From a bacterium BMS3Bbin07 (GTDB lineage Bacteria > Nitrospirota > Thermodesulfovibrionia > Thermodesulfovibrionales > JdFR-85): a stretch of 6,549 nucleotides of DNA. The stretch lies in contig BDTQ01000236.1 of NCBI GenBank assembly GCA_002898135.1, positions 1 to 6,549 of the forward strand, given 5' to 3'. A program made the translations under genes and the position numbers. Position 1 is the stretch's first letter. The number at the start of each line of letters is the position of its first letter. This document shows positions 4,594-6,549 of the stretch, piece after piece. Below the pieces are notes generated by a model, which was not told where the DNA came from, made no database searches, and saw only the letters and a list, made by a program, of their open reading frames with translations.

Positions 4594-5019
4594 TCAGAGC
4601 ACGATCACGGAATCATCACAGCCAAAGGGATTTGGCCTGTATCTGTCAGCACACCAGTCGTTCTCCCACATAGTGGCATCTATAAGGTAGCGGTAACAAT
4701 ACTCCCTTCCTGTCTCAAGCTCCAGGGTGATGGTAAAGTCACCGCTCTTGAGCCTCTTCATCACAGCAGCGCCTTTATCCCAGTTGTTGAAATCACCCAC
4801 TATGCTGACCTTCCGTGCATCGGGAGCCGCCTCTTTCGGCAGCCTGAAAGTAACCTTGCACGCAGGACGGCTTTTGAGATACTGTTTCCTGATTCCCGGT
4901 GTCTCCGCCTTCTTCACGGTCTTGCCGGAAGTCTTCTTTTCAGCGGCCTTCGCGGCCTTTGGTTTCCTGTCACTCTTGAGAGGTGATTTCCTGAGCTGCT
5001 CTCCCCTTTGCTTTTTCAT
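4594..5019 (-). CDS. Small protein with a glycogen-binding (CBM48/AMPK-beta-like) domain
   Basis: This 141-residue protein consists of a basic, disordered-looking N-terminus (residues 1-50 hold 14 Lys and 4 Arg) and one early-set carbohydrate-binding domain (about 53-141). The domain shows the family pattern VTFRLP (56-61), VSIVGDFNNW (71-80), a strand ending in GREYCYRYLID (104-114), tryptophans at 118 and 122, and a terminal DDSVIVL. In AMPK beta and isoamylase-like enzymes this fold binds glycogen or starch. No catalytic domain is attached here, so it is probably a polysaccharide-associated or regulatory protein (inference). The start at 5019 has AAGGAGG 4 nt upstream. It lies 105 bp downstream of trpB2 on the same strand. 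No clear terminator is seen in that gap, so co-transcription is possible. Confidence 0.88.
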   Translation of the reverse strand: MKKQRGEQLRKSPLKSDRKPKAAKAAEKKTSGKTVKKAETPGIRKQYLKSRPACKVTFRLPKEAAPDARKVSIVGDFNNWDKGAAVMKRLKSGDFTITLELETGREYCYRYLIDATMWENDWCADRYRPNPFGCDDSVIVL

Positions 5020-5124
5020 GATCCCTCCTTGCTGTGTGTTAAGTTGTAATTTGTGTTGAGTAGTATTAAATTATTTTGCTACTAATACAGGGGTGAAAGC
5101 AATACTCCGCGGAAGAACCCGAAC

Positions 5125-6477
5125 CTAAATCACGGGCAACTTCGAAAGGGCCTCTTTTATCTTCTCTTCAGGGTATTCATAATCAGTCAGTTTGCCCGCA
5201 AGGTAGTCTGCATATGCCTGGAGATCGAGATAGCCGTGGCCGCTGAGATTAAAGAGCAGGGTCTTCTCCTTCCCCTCTTCCCTGCAGAGCAATGCCTCAT
5301 CAATGGCAGCCCTTATGGCATGGGAGGTCTCGGGAGCAGGAATTATACCCTCTGTGCGAGAAAACAGCAGCGCCGCCTCAAACACCGTTGTCTGAGGATA
5401 TGCCTTTGCCTCTATCAACCCGTCGTGATAGAGCTGGCACAGCAGGGGTGCGTCCCCATGATATCTGAGTCCGCCTGCATGTATGCCGGGAGGCATAAAA
5501 TCATGTCCAAGGGTATACATCATTGAAAGCGGAGTCAGTCCGGCAGTGTCACCAAAATCATACCTGAACTCACCCTTTGTCAGAGTCGGGCACGATTCAG
5601 GCTCAACGGCCATCACCCTCAGTTCTTTTCCGTTTATCTTGTCCCGGAGAAATGGAAAGCTCACACCCGCAAGGTTGCTCCCCCCGCCGCAGCACCCGAT
5701 TATAATATCAGGATATTCGCCTATGAGTTCAAACTGCCTCTTTGTTTCAAGCCCTATTACTGTCTGGTGCAGGAGCACGTGATTAAGCACCGAGCCGAGG
5801 GCATAATTCGTATCACTGTGGCCTGCTGCATCCTCAACCGCCTCTGATATGGCTATGCCGAGACTTCCCGGACTGTCCGGGTCTGCCTCAAGTATCTTCT
5901 TTCCTGACTGTGTAATATCTGTAGGACTTGCGTGGACAGTGGCACCCCAGGTCTCCATCGCTATCCTTCTGTAAGGCTTCTGGTTATAACTCACCTTCAC
6001 CATGTAAACAGTAACGTCCACACCAAAGAGGCTTCCTGCCAACGCCATTGCAGAGCCCCACTGACCGGCACCTGTCTCTGTGGCAATCCTCTTTATGCCG
6101 GCCTCTTTGTTGTAGTATGCCTGGGGTATGGAAGTATTGGGTTTATGACTGCCAGCAGGGCTGACCCCTTCATATTTGTAATATATCCTTGCAGGAGTGC
6201 CGAGTGCCTTTTCGAGCCTGCGGGCTCTGTACAGGGGACTCGGCCTCCAGAGGGCGTAGGCATTCATAACCTCTTCCGGTATATCTATCCACCTCTCTGT
6301 TGTGACTTCCTGTTCAATAAGTGACATTGGAAAGATTGCAGCAAGGTCATCAGGACCAATGGGCTGTTTTGTAGCCGGATGCAGTGGCGGCCTTGGAAGG
6401 TTCGGCATGTCCGCCATAATGTTATACCACTTGGAAGGGATCTCGTTGTCTGACAACACAATCTTTGTGTCTCTCAT
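5125..6477 (-). CDS. trpB2: TrpB2-type tryptophan synthase beta-like PLP enzyme
   Basis: This is a 450-residue pyridoxal-phosphate enzyme of the TrpB2 group (the long TrpB paralogue of archaea and many bacteria), expected to condense indole with serine to give tryptophan in the cytoplasm. Visible features are [17 protein letters not shown] (77-93), the PLP-binding lysine at 112 in [16 protein letters not shown] (133-141) with the catalytic-type glutamate 135, the phosphate-binding GGGSN (264-268), [13 protein letters not shown] (375-387) and SGHGYLD (412-418). The longer N-terminus ([18 protein letters not shown], 17-34) is typical of TrpB2 and not of TrpB1. No trpA or other trp gene is nearby, fitting a stand-alone or indole-salvage enzyme; activity on another substrate such as O-phosphoserine is an alternative. 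GGAGGT (6481-6486) lies 3 nt upstream of the ATG, a short spacing, but the N-terminus fits the family. Confidence 0.95.
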   Translation of the reverse strand: MRDTKIVLSDNEIPSKWYNIMADMPNLPRPPLHPATKQPIGPDDLAAIFPMSLIEQEVTTERWIDIPEEVMNAYALWRPSPLYRARRLEKALGTPARIYYKYEGVSPAGSHKPNTSIPQAYYNKEAGIKRIATETGAGQWGSAMALAGSLFGVDVTVYMVKVSYNQKPYRRIAMETWGATVHASPTDITQSGKKILEADPDSPGSLGIAISEAVEDAAGHSDTNYALGSVLNHVLLHQTVIGLETKRQFELIGEYPDIIIGCCGGGSNLAGVSFPFLRDKINGKELRVMAVEPESCPTLTKGEFRYDFGDTAGLTPLSMMYTLGHDFMPPGIHAGGLRYHGDAPLLCQLYHDGLIEAKAYPQTTVFEAALLFSRTEGIIPAPETSHAIRAAIDEALLCREEGKEKTLLFNLSGHGYLDLQAYADYLAGKLTDYEYPEEKIKEALSKLPVI

Positions 6478-6509
6478 AACACCTCCATCAAAAGGGTTTT
6501 ATATCTTCC

Positions 6510-6515
6510 ATTATA
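6510..6515 (-). promoter_or_regulatory. Likely -10 hexamer of the trpB2 promoter
   Basis: A perfect TATAAT on the minus strand (in TGTATAATGG) lies 32 bp upstream of the trpB2 ATG. No good -35 match is seen 16-18 bp further up, where the sequence overlaps a small hairpin near the window edge. The position is right for a trpB2 transcript with a leader of about 25 nt. Confidence 0.45.
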
Positions 6516-6528
6516 CACTCTTCACTGG

Positions 6529-6547
6529 AAAAGCTTCCCGGGCTTTT
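6529..6547. terminator. Possible weak terminator hairpin at the window edge
   Basis: AAAAGC (6529-6534) pairs with GCTTTT (6542-6547) around a 7-nt GC-rich loop. On the minus strand the T4 side would end a gene lying beyond the window, and on the plus strand T5 follows. The stem is only 6 bp and AT-rich, so it is a weak call that needs sequence past 6549. Confidence 0.25.
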
Positions 6548-6549
6548 TG

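Noticed and set aside
4727..5059. 110-codon plus-strand hydrophobic-looking frame
   Set aside because: It is antisense to the glycogen-binding protein. The Leu/Phe/Ala-rich look comes from the complement of lysine- and alanine-rich codons.
5056..5089. AT-rich potential hairpin between trpB2 and the glycogen-binding gene
   Set aside because: Only 5-6 bp of AT-rich stem (AGTAG/CTACT or GTATTA/TAATAC) with a long loop; too weak to call a terminator or regulatory element.
5932..6324. 130-codon plus-strand open frame within trpB2
   Set aside because: It is opposite the catalytic N-terminal part of trpB2 and has no family features of its own.

Overview
The window looks like an ordinary stretch of a bacterial chromosome of roughly 50% GC with compact intergenic gaps. 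The gene content (an oligopeptide-type ABC ATPase pair, a diverged SspB-like protein, a stand-alone TrpB2-type enzyme, an isolated glycogen-binding domain protein, MnmE with a C-terminal FCIGK) is what I would expect from an environmental, probably anaerobic lineage such as Nitrospirota or the former Deltaproteobacteria. That placement is an inference from the style of the proteins, not from a marker gene, and is of low confidence.

Layout. Positions 3-1269 (+) hold the tail of a DppD/OppD-type ATPase and a complete DppF/OppF-type ATPase, separated by 1 bp, forming the end of a peptide/nickel ABC transporter operon. Positions 1284-1389 hold a long imperfect inverted repeat of the 'ccacagagacacagag' kind plus an alternative stem followed by T5. 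Positions 1416-1832 (+) encode an SspB-like ClpXP adaptor candidate, facing a convergent gene of unknown function (1881-2333, -). Positions 2441-2934 hold a tRNA cluster, Pro(UGG)-Arg(UCU)-His(GUG), all with encoded CCA. A dispersed-type palindromic repeat lies between the first two tRNAs. Positions 3000-4373 (+) encode MnmE. Positions 4370-4590 are ambiguous, with a possible small membrane protein overlapping the mnmE stop by ATGA and a very stable hairpin. On the minus strand, trpB2 (6477-5125) is followed by a small glycogen-binding (CBM48/AMPK-beta-like) domain protein (5019-4594).

How the parts fit together. The two ATPases would energise one peptide importer, and both carry the C-terminal four-cysteine motif linked to a 4Fe-4S cluster in this family. 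MnmE acts on wobble uridines of tRNAs, and the Arg(UCU) tRNA just upstream is of a class normally modified by MnmE-MnmG. The remaining genes are not obviously one pathway. I see no CRISPR array, transposase, phage gene, toxin-antitoxin pair or defence cassette, and no convincing evidence for a new multi-gene system. The points most worth a second look are the competing hairpins before the SspB-like gene, the SspB-like protein itself, the unrecognised helical protein, and the mnmE-distal hairpin region.
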